A stretch of DNA of 32,231 nucleotides, taken from contig JBOHVS010000272.1 in assembly GCA_050735975.1 (NCBI GenBank), forward strand, positions 1 through 32,231, in the 5' to 3' direction. The stretch is from DATMBL01 sp050735975. GTDB lineage: Bacteria > Desulfobacterota > Binatia > UBA9968. Positions 1 to 7,600 of the stretch are shown piece by piece. The notes beneath the pieces were generated by a model, which did not search any database, had not been told where the DNA came from, and worked only from the letters and a program-made list of their open reading frames with translations. Each line of letters begins with the position of its first letter. The first letter of the stretch is position 1. The translations under genes and the position numbers were made by a program.

Positions 1-140
1 AAATCCTTGCGCCGGTTGGGCCCGCGAGTGACGAAGGCGATGAAGTCGGAATCTTCCCAGATCACTCTCCGCTGTCCCCAGTTGGCGCGGTTCTCATCGA
101 TCCACCGGCGCAAATCGAAACCTTGAAGGTGAGGGAACAT
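1..140 (-). CDS. Probable 3-hydroxyanthranilate 3,4-dioxygenase, N-terminal part (runs off the left edge)
   Basis: Only the first 46 codons are in the window. The peptide begins MFPHLQGFDLRRWIDENRAN and continues with VIWEDSDFIAFVTRGPN. The order F-x-L-x-x-W-I-x-E, then W-E-D-S-D-F, then GPN-x-R-x-D matches the start of 3-hydroxyanthranilate 3,4-dioxygenase (NbaC/HAAO), a cytosolic cupin Fe(II) enzyme that opens the ring of 3-hydroxyanthranilate in the kynurenine route to quinolinate. The family's PPVGN stretch between the two blocks is replaced by a shorter sequence. The metal-binding residues would lie beyond the edge and cannot be checked. The start is well supported by a perfect AAGGAGG ribosome site. 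The gene is divergent from the phosphoesterase at 242. The assignment rests on sequence resemblance alone. Confidence 0.6.
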   Translation of the reverse strand, partial: MFPHLQGFDLRRWIDENRANWGQRRVIWEDSDFIAFVTRGPNRRKD

Positions 141-144
141 AAAG

Positions 145-151
145 CCTCCTT
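145..151 (-). promoter_or_regulatory. Ribosome binding site AAGGAGG
   Basis: On the minus strand the sequence AAGGAGG stands four bases before the ATG at 140. It fixes the start of the partial dioxygenase gene and is one of the strongest ribosome sites in the window. Confidence 0.7.
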
Positions 152-241
152 AAGTACAGCGAGAAGTATATCCTCGGTGGTTCAAACCGTTCAAGCCGTC
201 AACACGTTCCATAGGCATACTGCTTAGGACTTGATCCGATA

Positions 242-784
242 ATGCGATCGGCACGCTATAGAATCAACAAACCGGTCAAACAGATCGGGCTTATCTCGGA
301 TAGTCATGGATTGTTGCGGCCTGAGATCGCGTTTGCCTTAAACGGCGTCGATCTGATCATCCATGGCGGTGATATCGGCAAACCGGAGGTGCTCGATGGT
401 CTGCGAGAAATCGCTCCGGTTTACGCCATCAAGGGCAATAATGACCGGGAAGGTTGGGCGCGGAAAATTCCTGATGTAATGACTGTGACAATCGGAAAGC
501 TAAAGCTTTATGTCATCCATGCCGTGCAGGATCTCGATATCGATGCCGCTGCGGCCGGGTTCCGCGCCGTCGTTAGCGGGCACTCGCACAAACCCTCGGC
601 GGTGAAACGAGACGGCGTCCTCTATATCAATCCTGGGAGCGCCGGACCACGACGCTTCAAACTGCCGGTCGCGGTCGCCAAGCTGCACGTGGCGGCAGAC
701 GGCGTTATCCCGGAATTGATCGATGTGTTTACCGGAGAAGCGCTCCTGGTCAGTAACGAGCAGCGCAAGGCAGAATCAGGTTAA
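242..784 (+). CDS. YfcE/MJ0936-family metallophosphoesterase
   Basis: This 180-residue protein is a small calcineurin-like phosphoesterase of the YfcE type, a cytosolic two-metal phosphodiesterase whose natural substrate is generally unknown. All metal-ligand motifs are present in order: D-S-H (D20, H22), GGD (D44), GNND (65-68), H93 and GHSH (113-116). The sequence NPGS near residue 130 is also typical. Length fits the family (about 155 to 185 residues), with roughly 13 extra residues before the first beta strand, so a later start is possible, but ATG 242 is the only ATG ahead of the first motif. A weak AGGA lies 11 bases upstream. The gene stands alone between a divergent dioxygenase and the pyr promoter, so context adds nothing about its substrate. 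Confidence 0.88.
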   Translation: MRSARYRINKPVKQIGLISDSHGLLRPEIAFALNGVDLIIHGGDIGKPEVLDGLREIAPVYAIKGNNDREGWARKIPDVMTVTIGKLKLYVIHAVQDLDIDAAAAGFRAVVSGHSHKPSAVKRDGVLYINPGSAGPRRFKLPVAVAKLHVAADGVIPELIDVFTGEALLVSNEQRKAESG

Positions 785-803
785 GGTTAAGGTTTAGGTT
801 TTA
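781..803 (+). repeat. GGTTNA hexamer mini-array, copy 1
   Basis: Directly at the stop codon of the phosphoesterase gene the sequence runs through GGTTAA, GGTTAA, GGTTTA and GGTTTT. Similar short arrays lie in the gaps at 13182, 17305 and 23217. I know no function for it. Confidence 0.6.
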
Positions 804-867
804 GCTTCAGATCCGCCCCCCCTCGAGCCTCAGGAGTAGGTTTAGGTCGCCCCCGAGCGACAATCGT

Positions 868-896
868 TTGACTTTAGCATCTTCAAACGATAGAGT
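868..896 (+). promoter_or_regulatory. Probable sigma-70 type promoter of the pyr operon
   Basis: TTGACT (868-873) and TAGAGT (891-896) are separated by exactly 17 bases, which would place transcription start near 902-905, right at the PyrR-binding hairpin. A perfect 9-base inverted repeat, ATCGTTTGA (863-871) and TCAAACGAT (883-891), overlaps the promoter and could be an operator. Start site and operator role are inference. Confidence 0.5.
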
Positions 897-904
897 TTGT
901 TACT

Positions 905-937
905 CCTTTTAAACCGATCCGGTGAGATCGGAAAAGG
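905..937 (+). promoter_or_regulatory. PyrR-binding RNA hairpin (anti-antiterminator)
   Basis: The leader RNA can fold into CCUUUU paired with AAAAGG, an internal AAA bulge on the 5' side, then CCGAU paired with AUCGG, closed by the loop CCGGUGAG. The loop UCCGGUGAGA matches the conserved UCC-x-G-x-GAG PyrR recognition loop of Bacillus pyr leaders. In that system PyrR bound to UMP or UTP stabilises this hairpin and lets a downstream terminator form. A terminator and a pyrR gene follow immediately, which strongly supports the assignment. Confidence 0.85.
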
Positions 938-978
938 CGGTATGAAAAACTCAGTAAAGAACGACGCCTGTCGCGGCA

Positions 979-1012
979 GACCTCCTCGGACGATTTGAGG
1001 GGGTCTTTTTTT
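979..1012 (+). terminator. Attenuator (intrinsic terminator) of the pyr operon
   Basis: GACCTCC (979-985) pairs with GGGGGTC (999-1005) and is followed at once by seven T residues (1006-1012). It ends four bases before the pyrR ATG. A competing antiterminator is possible in which the PyrR-hairpin loop bases 919-926 pair with CUCCUCGG at 982-989 (seven of eight positions, one of them a GU pair), which would block both the PyrR hairpin and the terminator. The competing pairing is my inference from base complementarity. Confidence 0.8.
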
Positions 1013-1016
1013 GTCC

Positions 1017-1574
1017 ATGCCCCAGGAAAAACGAGTATTGCTCGAGAAACAGGATATCGTTCGAACCGTCGCGCGGATGGCGCATGAGATCGTCGAAAAA
1101 GCCGCCGGGCCGGGCGGGTTAGTATTGATCGGCATTCGTTCTCGCGGGGTTCATTTAGCGCGACGGCTGGCGCGGAAGATCGAAGAGTTTTCGAGCCCGG
1201 CGCCTTCGATTGGAGCGATCGACGTCAGTCGATATCGCGATGATCGCACGCAGAGCGAAGCTTCTGCCAATGTTTCGCGATCGGAAATTTTGGTGACTGT
1301 GGATGAAAAGACGGTTGTGCTGGTGGACGATGTTATCTTCAGAGGCCGGACCATTCGCGCGGCCATGCAAGCCGTTAATCAGCTCGGGCAGCCCACGCGG
1401 ATTCTTCTGGCCGTTTTGGTGGACCGGGGAGCGCGGGAACTCCCGATTCGCGCCGACATCGTCGGAAAAAATATCGAAGCTAACGATTCTCAGCGGGTGA
1501 ATGTCTTGCTGGAAGAATCGGATGGCATCGATCAAGTGATTCTCTCGCAATGGGATACTCGGTCGAAGATTTGA
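1017..1574 (+). CDS. pyrR: PyrR, pyrimidine operon attenuation regulator / uracil phosphoribosyltransferase
   Basis: PyrR binds the pyr leader RNA in response to uridine nucleotides and often also converts uracil plus PRPP to UMP. The protein is about 185 residues, normal for the family. It shows the N-terminal helix with MAHE, the GIRSRG segment that corresponds to the PPi loop, the YRDD motif, the PRPP loop VVLVDDVIFRGRT, and the C-terminal DRG-x-REL...VGKNI block. The usual His in DRGHRE is Ala here, and the PRPP loop has FRGRT in place of the common YTGRT. An in-frame TTG at 1011 lies inside the terminator T-run, so ATG 1017 is preferred; the nearest purine-rich ribosome site (GAGGGGG, 997-1003) sits in the terminator's 3' arm. 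The gene is first in the operon, 19 bases before the ATCase fusion. Confidence 0.92.
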   Translation: MPQEKRVLLEKQDIVRTVARMAHEIVEKAAGPGGLVLIGIRSRGVHLARRLARKIEEFSSPAPSIGAIDVSRYRDDRTQSEASANVSRSEILVTVDEKTVVLVDDVIFRGRTIRAAMQAVNQLGQPTRILLAVLVDRGARELPIRADIVGKNIEANDSQRVNVLLEESDGIDQVILSQWDTRSKI

Positions 1575-1593
1575 GAGATTTGAAACTTTATTT

Positions 1594-3498
1594 ATGCGCA
1601 GTGTGGTCTCCATAGCTGATCTGACCAACGAAGAGATCGAAGAGATCTTCGAACTGGCTGATGCCGCGGAAAAGCTCCGGCGGGATAGGCCGCATGGCGG
1701 CAAGATTATGGCGACCCTCTTCTACGAACCAAGCACCCGCACGCGGCTATCCTTCGAATCGGCCATGCAGCGTCTTGGCGGTTCGGTTATAAGCTGTTCG
1801 GACATGAAATCCTCCTCTGCGGCGAAGGGGGAGAGCGTTGCCGACACGGCCAAGGTGGTCTCCGGCTACTCCGATGTTTTGGTCGTGCGTCACTATTGGG
1901 ATGGGGCCGCGCAAGCTGTGGCCGAGCACGCGGATGTGCCCGTGATCAACGCGGGCGACGGCAGTCACGAGCACCCGACCCAGACGTTGTGCGACCTTTA
2001 CACTTTAAGAAGAGAAAAAGGAGATCTGCGGGGGCTCAACGTCGTGATCTGTGGCGACCTCAAGAACGGCCGAACTATTCATTCTCTGGTGTATGCGCTC
2101 GCTCGTTTCGGCGCCAACATAGTGACATTGGCCGCCGGGGGTATGGAATTGCCGGCATTTGTCCTTGAAAGGCTGCAAAGAGAGTTTCAGTACACGTTTG
2201 CGCCGGTGGCTTCGGATGACCTGAATACCGTGGTAAGCGAGACAGACGCGCTTTACTTGACGCCTAAGCAACCGCACCAGCTGGCGCTGATGACCGAAAT
2301 GGACGAGTACCTGCAAACGCGGCTGGCCACGATGGTTTCCGGACTGCGCTACGATGCCTTTTACATGACGCGGAAGCAGAAAGAACGAATGAAGGACGGC
2401 ACTACCGGGGGAAGCTACCCAACCATTGGCGCCAAGTTTCTGCGCGAAGAACGCTTCAAGGACACGGTAGTGATGCATCCATTGCCGCGTGTCGACGAGC
2501 TGTCGCCGGAACTGGATAAAGACCGCCGCGGGGTTTATTTCAAGCAAGCGGCCTATGGCGTACCGGTGCGGATGGCCCTTCTCCACCTTCTTTTCGAGAA
2601 GCAGCAGACCGGTTCCCGGATCAAACGGAGAAATGTCATCTACGAGAGTCCGGAACCACTGGGACCTCAATGCGCGAACCCCAACTGCGTTACCGTGAGA
2701 GAAGCGGGATCCACTCAGGTGAGGTTCGAGCTCGCCTCAAGCGGCCCCGCCGCCGCGCTGATCATACGCTGCTGCTATTGTGACCATCAGTTTAAGGTCC
2801 AACTCGTCGGCCATCTTAATTCCAAGAGATACTTCGGCTATGATATCGGCTTTGCCGATACCGTTAAGCAGTGGCTTAAGCAAAAGGAATTGGTACTTTT
2901 CGATTCGATCAAGCAGGCGGAGGAGTTAGGGTACGAGCCTTACAAGAGCGGCGCGGAACGGATAGTGATGGATGCAGGGGAAATACGGGTGGCCGTCGAG
3001 CAAATGAGTAGTGAGATCGTTCGGGATTGCGAAAATCCCGAACGCCTTCTAATTCTCGGGATAAGGAGCGCAGGCGCGCTACTCGCGCGAAGAATCGCCA
3101 CGCAATTAGAACAGGATCGAAAAAGAAAAATCGAGTTTGGAGAAATCGAAGTGTATGGAAGCGGCGACGAGATCCGGCGGCTTTCTCCAGCCGATCCCGA
3201 CCTCGGTCCCATCAACCTGCGCGACCGGGCAGTGATCCTTGTGGATGACGTAATCCACACTGGACGGACTGTAAACAACGCTCTGAATATGATTTTTCGA
3301 GCGGGACGACCGCAATCGGTTCGCCTGGCGGTTCTAATCGACAGGGGCCACCGTGAAGTGCCGCTTAAACCGAACTACGTTGGCAAGAACATTCCAAGTT
3401 CCGAGAGAGACAGGGTGCGCGTGAGCCTACGCGAACAAGACGGCGATGAGAGCGACCGGGCGGTCATCTATTCGATCGCAAATCCAGGAAACGCATGA
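1594..3498 (+). CDS. pyrB: Aspartate carbamoyltransferase fused to a PyrI-type zinc domain and a PyrR-like domain
   Basis: The protein has 634 residues; ordinary ATCase catalytic chains have about 310. Residues 1-335 are a complete catalytic chain making carbamoyl aspartate: STRTR (47-51) for carbamoyl phosphate, the 80s loop with SSSAAKGES (73-81), HEHPTQ (125-130), MTRKQKERM (258-266) and HPLPR (295-299). Residues 355-405 resemble the zinc domain of the ATCase regulatory chain PyrI: CANPNC (C360, C365) and CCYC (C393, C396), spacing C-x4-C-x27-C-x2-C. Only about 20 residues lie between the two, so PyrI's nucleotide-binding domain is absent. Residues 455-634 are a PyrR-like domain: GIRSAG (489-494), PRPP loop VILVDDVIHTGRT (547-559), and DRGHRE...VGKNI (583-600). 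The reading frame is unbroken. ATG 1594 has no strong ribosome site. PyrB-PyrI fusions are known; I know of no fusion ending in PyrR. Confidence 0.9.
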   Translation: MRSVVSIADLTNEEIEEIFELADAAEKLRRDRPHGGKIMATLFYEPSTRTRLSFESAMQRLGGSVISCSDMKSSSAAKGESVADTAKVVSGYSDVLVVRHYWDGAAQAVAEHADVPVINAGDGSHEHPTQTLCDLYTLRREKGDLRGLNVVICGDLKNGRTIHSLVYALARFGANIVTLAAGGMELPAFVLERLQREFQYTFAPVASDDLNTVVSETDALYLTPKQPHQLALMTEMDEYLQTRLATMVSGLRYDAFYMTRKQKERMKDGTTGGSYPTIGAKFLREERFKDTVVMHPLPRVDELSPELDKDRRGVYFKQAAYGVPVRMALLHLLFEKQQTGSRIKRRNVIYESPEPLGPQCANPNCVTVREAGSTQVRFELASSGPAAALIIRCCYCDHQFKVQLVGHLNSKRYFGYDIGFADTVKQWLKQKELVLFDSIKQAEELGYEPYKSGAERIVMDAGEIRVAVEQMSSEIVRDCENPERLLILGIRSAGALLARRIATQLEQDRKRKIEFGEIEVYGSGDEIRRLSPADPDLGPINLRDRAVILVDDVIHTGRTVNNALNMIFRAGRPQSVRLAVLIDRGHREVPLKPNYVGKNIPSSERDRVRVSLREQDGDESDRAVIYSIANPGNA

Positions 3499-3511
3499 GC
3501 AGGGAGATTGG

Positions 3512-4690
3512 ATGACTAAGAAGAAGGCCATACTGGCGCTCGCCGACGGCCGTTATTACGAAGGGCATGCATTTGGAGCCGCGGGGGAAGCGGCCGGCGA
3601 AGTCGTGTTCAATACCAGCATGACCGGCTACCAGGAGATATTGACGGATCCATCGTACGAAGGGCAGCTCATCGCCATGACCTATCCGCAGATCGGTAAC
3701 GTCGGGGTCAATCCCGAGGACGTCGAATCCCAAAGGCCGTTCGTAAGGGGATTCATTGTCAAGGAATACACGCCGGCGCCGAGCAATTGGCGCGCGACTC
3801 AAGCTCTCCATGACTACATGCGCGAACATGGTATAGTCGGGATCGAAGGCATCGACACGCGGGCGTTGGTGCGCCATCTGCGCGATCATGGAGCACAGGA
3901 AGGGATTATCTCTACCACGTCGACTGATCCGAAGGAGCTAGTCGCCAAAGCGAAGGCTTCGCCCGGCCTCATCGGCCGAGACCTGGTAAAGGATGTTACC
4001 TGCCGAGAGCCTTACGATTGGAACCAGGGCATGTGGGAGCTGGAGACCGGCTACAAGCAACGAGACGCTTCCAAGCGGGTCGACAAGCGGCGGAGTAAAA
4101 AAGCGAACAGCTTCAGCTCGCCCGCGTATTCGGTTGTTGCCTACGATTTCGGCGTCAAGTTCAACATCCTGAGAAATCTGGCGGAAGCAGGTTGCAGGGT
4201 CAGGGTAGTGCCGGCCGATACACCGGCGGAAGACATTCTTGCGCTAAACCCCGACGGCATCTTTCTGTCGAATGGGCCGGGCGATCCGGACGCGGTGCCC
4301 TATGCCAAGGAGAATGTGCGCAAATTGATCGGCAAAAAGCCCATATTCGGCATTTGCCTCGGTCACCAGATCATGGGACTGGCTCTCGGCGGCAAGACCT
4401 ATAAGCTCAAGTTCGGCCATCACGGCGGCAATCAGCCGGTGATGGATCTGACGACGCGGAAAGTAGAGATCACGTCCCAGAACCACGGCTTTGCCGTCGA
4501 TGCCGGCTCTTTGAAGGGCGCCGCTGAGATCACCCACCTGAATCTCAATGACAACACAGTGGAGGGGCTCGCTCACAAGGAGCTGCCGATATTTTCGGTT
4601 CAGTATCATCCGGAGTCGTCTCCCGGCCCGCACGACGCCAACTACCTGTTTCGGCGCTTCATGGAAATGATGGATAGGCACCGCGGGTAA
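3512..4690 (+). CDS. carA: Carbamoyl-phosphate synthase small chain (glutaminase)
   Basis: CarA hydrolyses glutamine and passes ammonia to CarB for carbamoyl phosphate. The protein has 392 residues, close to the usual 380. The N-terminal small-chain domain (about 1-150) carries TSMTGYQEI, and the class I amidotransferase domain (about 205-392) has GICLGHQ with nucleophile C282 and the partner residues H366 and E368 in YHPESSPGPHD. A basic linker (about residues 181-206) is somewhat longer than in E. coli. ATG 3512 is chosen because AGGGAG lies five bases upstream and the protein then starts as the family does; in-frame codons upstream overlap the fusion gene. It follows the ATCase fusion by 13 bases and precedes carB by 9, clearly one transcript. 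Confidence 0.96.
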   Translation: MTKKKAILALADGRYYEGHAFGAAGEAAGEVVFNTSMTGYQEILTDPSYEGQLIAMTYPQIGNVGVNPEDVESQRPFVRGFIVKEYTPAPSNWRATQALHDYMREHGIVGIEGIDTRALVRHLRDHGAQEGIISTTSTDPKELVAKAKASPGLIGRDLVKDVTCREPYDWNQGMWELETGYKQRDASKRVDKRRSKKANSFSSPAYSVVAYDFGVKFNILRNLAEAGCRVRVVPADTPAEDILALNPDGIFLSNGPGDPDAVPYAKENVRKLIGKKPIFGICLGHQIMGLALGGKTYKLKFGHHGGNQPVMDLTTRKVEITSQNHGFAVDAGSLKGAAEITHLNLNDNTVEGLAHKELPIFSVQYHPESSPGPHDANYLFRRFMEMMDRHRG

Positions 4691-4699
4691 CGGCCACTC

Positions 4700-7600
4700 A
4701 TGCCGAAACGAGCAGACATCCATTCGATTCTTCTCATCGGCTCCGGACCGATCATCATCGGGCAGGCCTGCGAATTCGACTATTCCGGCACGCAGGCGCT
4801 TAAAGCGCTGAAAGAAGAGGGTTACCGGGTCATTCTCGTCAACTCGAACCCGGCCACGATTATGACCGACCCGGGTTTCGCCGACCGGACCTACATTGAA
4901 CCCATCACCACGGATATCGTGGAGAAAATCATCGAGAAGGAACGTCCCGACGCGCTTCTCCCCACTTTAGGCGGGCAAACCGCGCTGAATCTCGCGATCG
5001 ACCTGGCCGAGCGCGGCGTATTGGAGCAATACGGCGTCGAGATGATCGGGGCGAAGCTGCACTCGATAAAAAAGGCGGAAGATCGGGATCTTTTCAAGGA
5101 AGCCATGCGCCGCGCCGGCTTGGACCTGCCGCGTAGCGGCTACGCCCGCAACATGCGCGAAGCGATGAGAATACAAAAGCGGCTGAAGTTTCCGGTGATC
5201 ATTCGCGCGTCGCGCACTCTGGGCGGAAGCGGCGGCAACTTCGCTTACGGAGGGGAGGATTTCAAGGAAGTCGTGCAGCACGGGCTCGACATCTCGCCGG
5301 TGCATGAAGTCTTGATCGAAGAATCGGTCCTGGGGTGGAAAGAATTCGAATTGGAAGTCATGCGTGATCACAAGGACAATGTTGTGATCATCTGCTCGAT
5401 CGAGAACTTCGATCCCATGGGAGTGCATACCGGAGACTCGATTACCGTTGCCCCGGCGCAGACGCTCACGGACAAAGAATATCAAATCATGCGCGATGCC
5501 GCCCTGCGAGTTATCCGAGAGATCGGCGTCGATACGGGCGGCTCCAATATCCAATTCGCGGTAAATCCGACGGACGGCCGCATGGTGGTCATCGAAATGA
5601 ATCCTCGCGTGTCGCGCAGCTCGGCGCTCGCCAGCAAGGCCACGGGATTTCCGATCGCCAAGATCGCCGCGAAGCTGGCCGTAGGCTACACCCTGGACGA
5701 AATTCGCAACGATATCACCCGTGAGACCCCCGCCTGTTTTGAACCGACGATCGACTACGTCGTCGTGAAGGTGCCGCGCTTCACCTTCGAAAAGTTCCCC
5801 CAGGCCAAAGATCTTCTGACCCCGCAGATGAAATCGGTGGGTGAAGCGATGGCGATCGGACGCACGTTCAAGGAAGCGCTGCAAAAGGCGATGCGCTCGC
5901 TCGAAATCAATTCCTTCGGCTTCGAGCCAAAATTGAACCTATCGGAAAATAGCCGTGAACAGGAACTTGAGATCCTAGGTGATAAGCTGCGACATCCCAA
6001 TGCTCAGCGCCTCTGGTACTTGGCGGATGCATTTCGTGTCGGAATGACGACCGACGAAGTTTATCAGCTGTCCAGCATCGATCCCTGGTTTCTCGAAAAG
6101 ATCCGCGAAATCGTCGCCACGGAATCGGAAATCGCGAGCTTTAACGGGCGGATTTCGGATTTGCCGGCCGACCTGTTGAGGTCATGGAAACAAATGGGGT
6201 TCGCCGATGCTCGGATCGCAAGGCTGGTGGGAGCATCCGAGGAACAAATTCGGCAATGTCGAAAATCGAAGGAGATTGAGGCCGTATTCTCTTCCGTCGA
6301 TACGTGCGGCGCCGAATTTCCAGCCTTCACGCCTTATCTCTATTCGACCTACGAGCTCGAAGACGAATCGAATCCGACCCAACGCCAAAAGATCATGATT
6401 CTCGGCGGCGGACCGAACCGGATCGGTCAGGGCATAGAATTTGACTACTGCTGCGTGCATGCCGCATTTGCCCTCAAAGAAGAAGGCTACGAGACCATTA
6501 TGGTCAATTGCAATCCCGAAACCGTCAGTACCGATTACGATACTTCCGACAAGCTCTACTTTGAGCCCCTCACCATGGAAGAGGTTTTAAACATCGTCGA
6601 CCGGGAGCGACCCGACGGAGTCATCGTTCAGTTTGGCGGGCAAACGCCGCTCAAGCTGGCGCTGCCCCTGGAAAAGGCGGGCGTAAGGATTATCGGAACT
6701 TCGCCGGACAGTATCGATTTGGCCGAGGACCGCGAACGCTTCAAGGAGCTGCTGGACCGGCTCGATATTAAACAGCCGGAGAACGGCATCGCGCGCTCGT
6801 ATGAAGAAGCGTTCAAGATCGCCGAGCGCCTCGGCTATCCCGTGTTGGTGCGGCCCTCGTACGTGCTGGGGGGAAGGGCGATGGAAATCGTTTATGACCG
6901 CGCGGCTCTCAGGCATTACATGACTCACGCCGTCTCGGCTTCGCCGGAGCACCCGGTTCTGATCGACAAATTTCTCGACGATGCGATCGAGGTGGATGTC
7001 GATGCTCTGGGCGATGGCGAGGATGTGGTGATCGGCGGGGTCATGGAGCATATCGAGCGGGCTGGCGTTCACTCCGGAGACAGCGCCTGCAGTTTGCCGC
7101 CGAAGTCGCTGAGCTCCGAAGTTCAGGCCGAGATCCGTCGCAATACAACCGTGTTGGCGCACGCCTTAAACGTCCGTGGATTGATGAACGTCCAATTCGC
7201 CGTGCAAGGAAAGAATGTCTACGTTTTAGAAGTCAACCCCCGCGCTTCGCGCACGGTGCCGTTCGTCAGCAAAGCCACCGGAGTTCCGCTGGCGAAGCTT
7301 GCGGCGAAGATCATGGTGGGGCGAAAACTAAAAGAATTGGGGCTCCGTTCCGAGGTCGTTCCCAAGCACATTTCCGTGAAGGAAGCGGTTTTCCCGTTTA
7401 ATAAGTTCCCGGGGGTCGATACCCTGCTGGGCCCGGAGATGAAATCGACCGGCGAAGTAATGGGGATCGATAGCTCGTTTGGAATCGCTTTCGCCAAAGC
7501 GCAATTGGGCGGCGGCATGCGATTGCCAAGCGAAGGCAAAGTCTTCATCAGCGTGCGAGACGAAGACAAGGAGCGAGCCGGCCTGGTCGCCCGAAAACTT

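Noticed and set aside
1011..1016. TTG at 1011 as pyrR start
   Set aside because: It lies within the terminator T-run; ATG 1017 gives the family's usual N-terminus.
4967..5884. 305-residue minus-strand frame inside carB, and similar long antisense frames in other genes
   Set aside because: His/Arg-rich shadow of a highly conserved coding strand; no motif or ribosome site.
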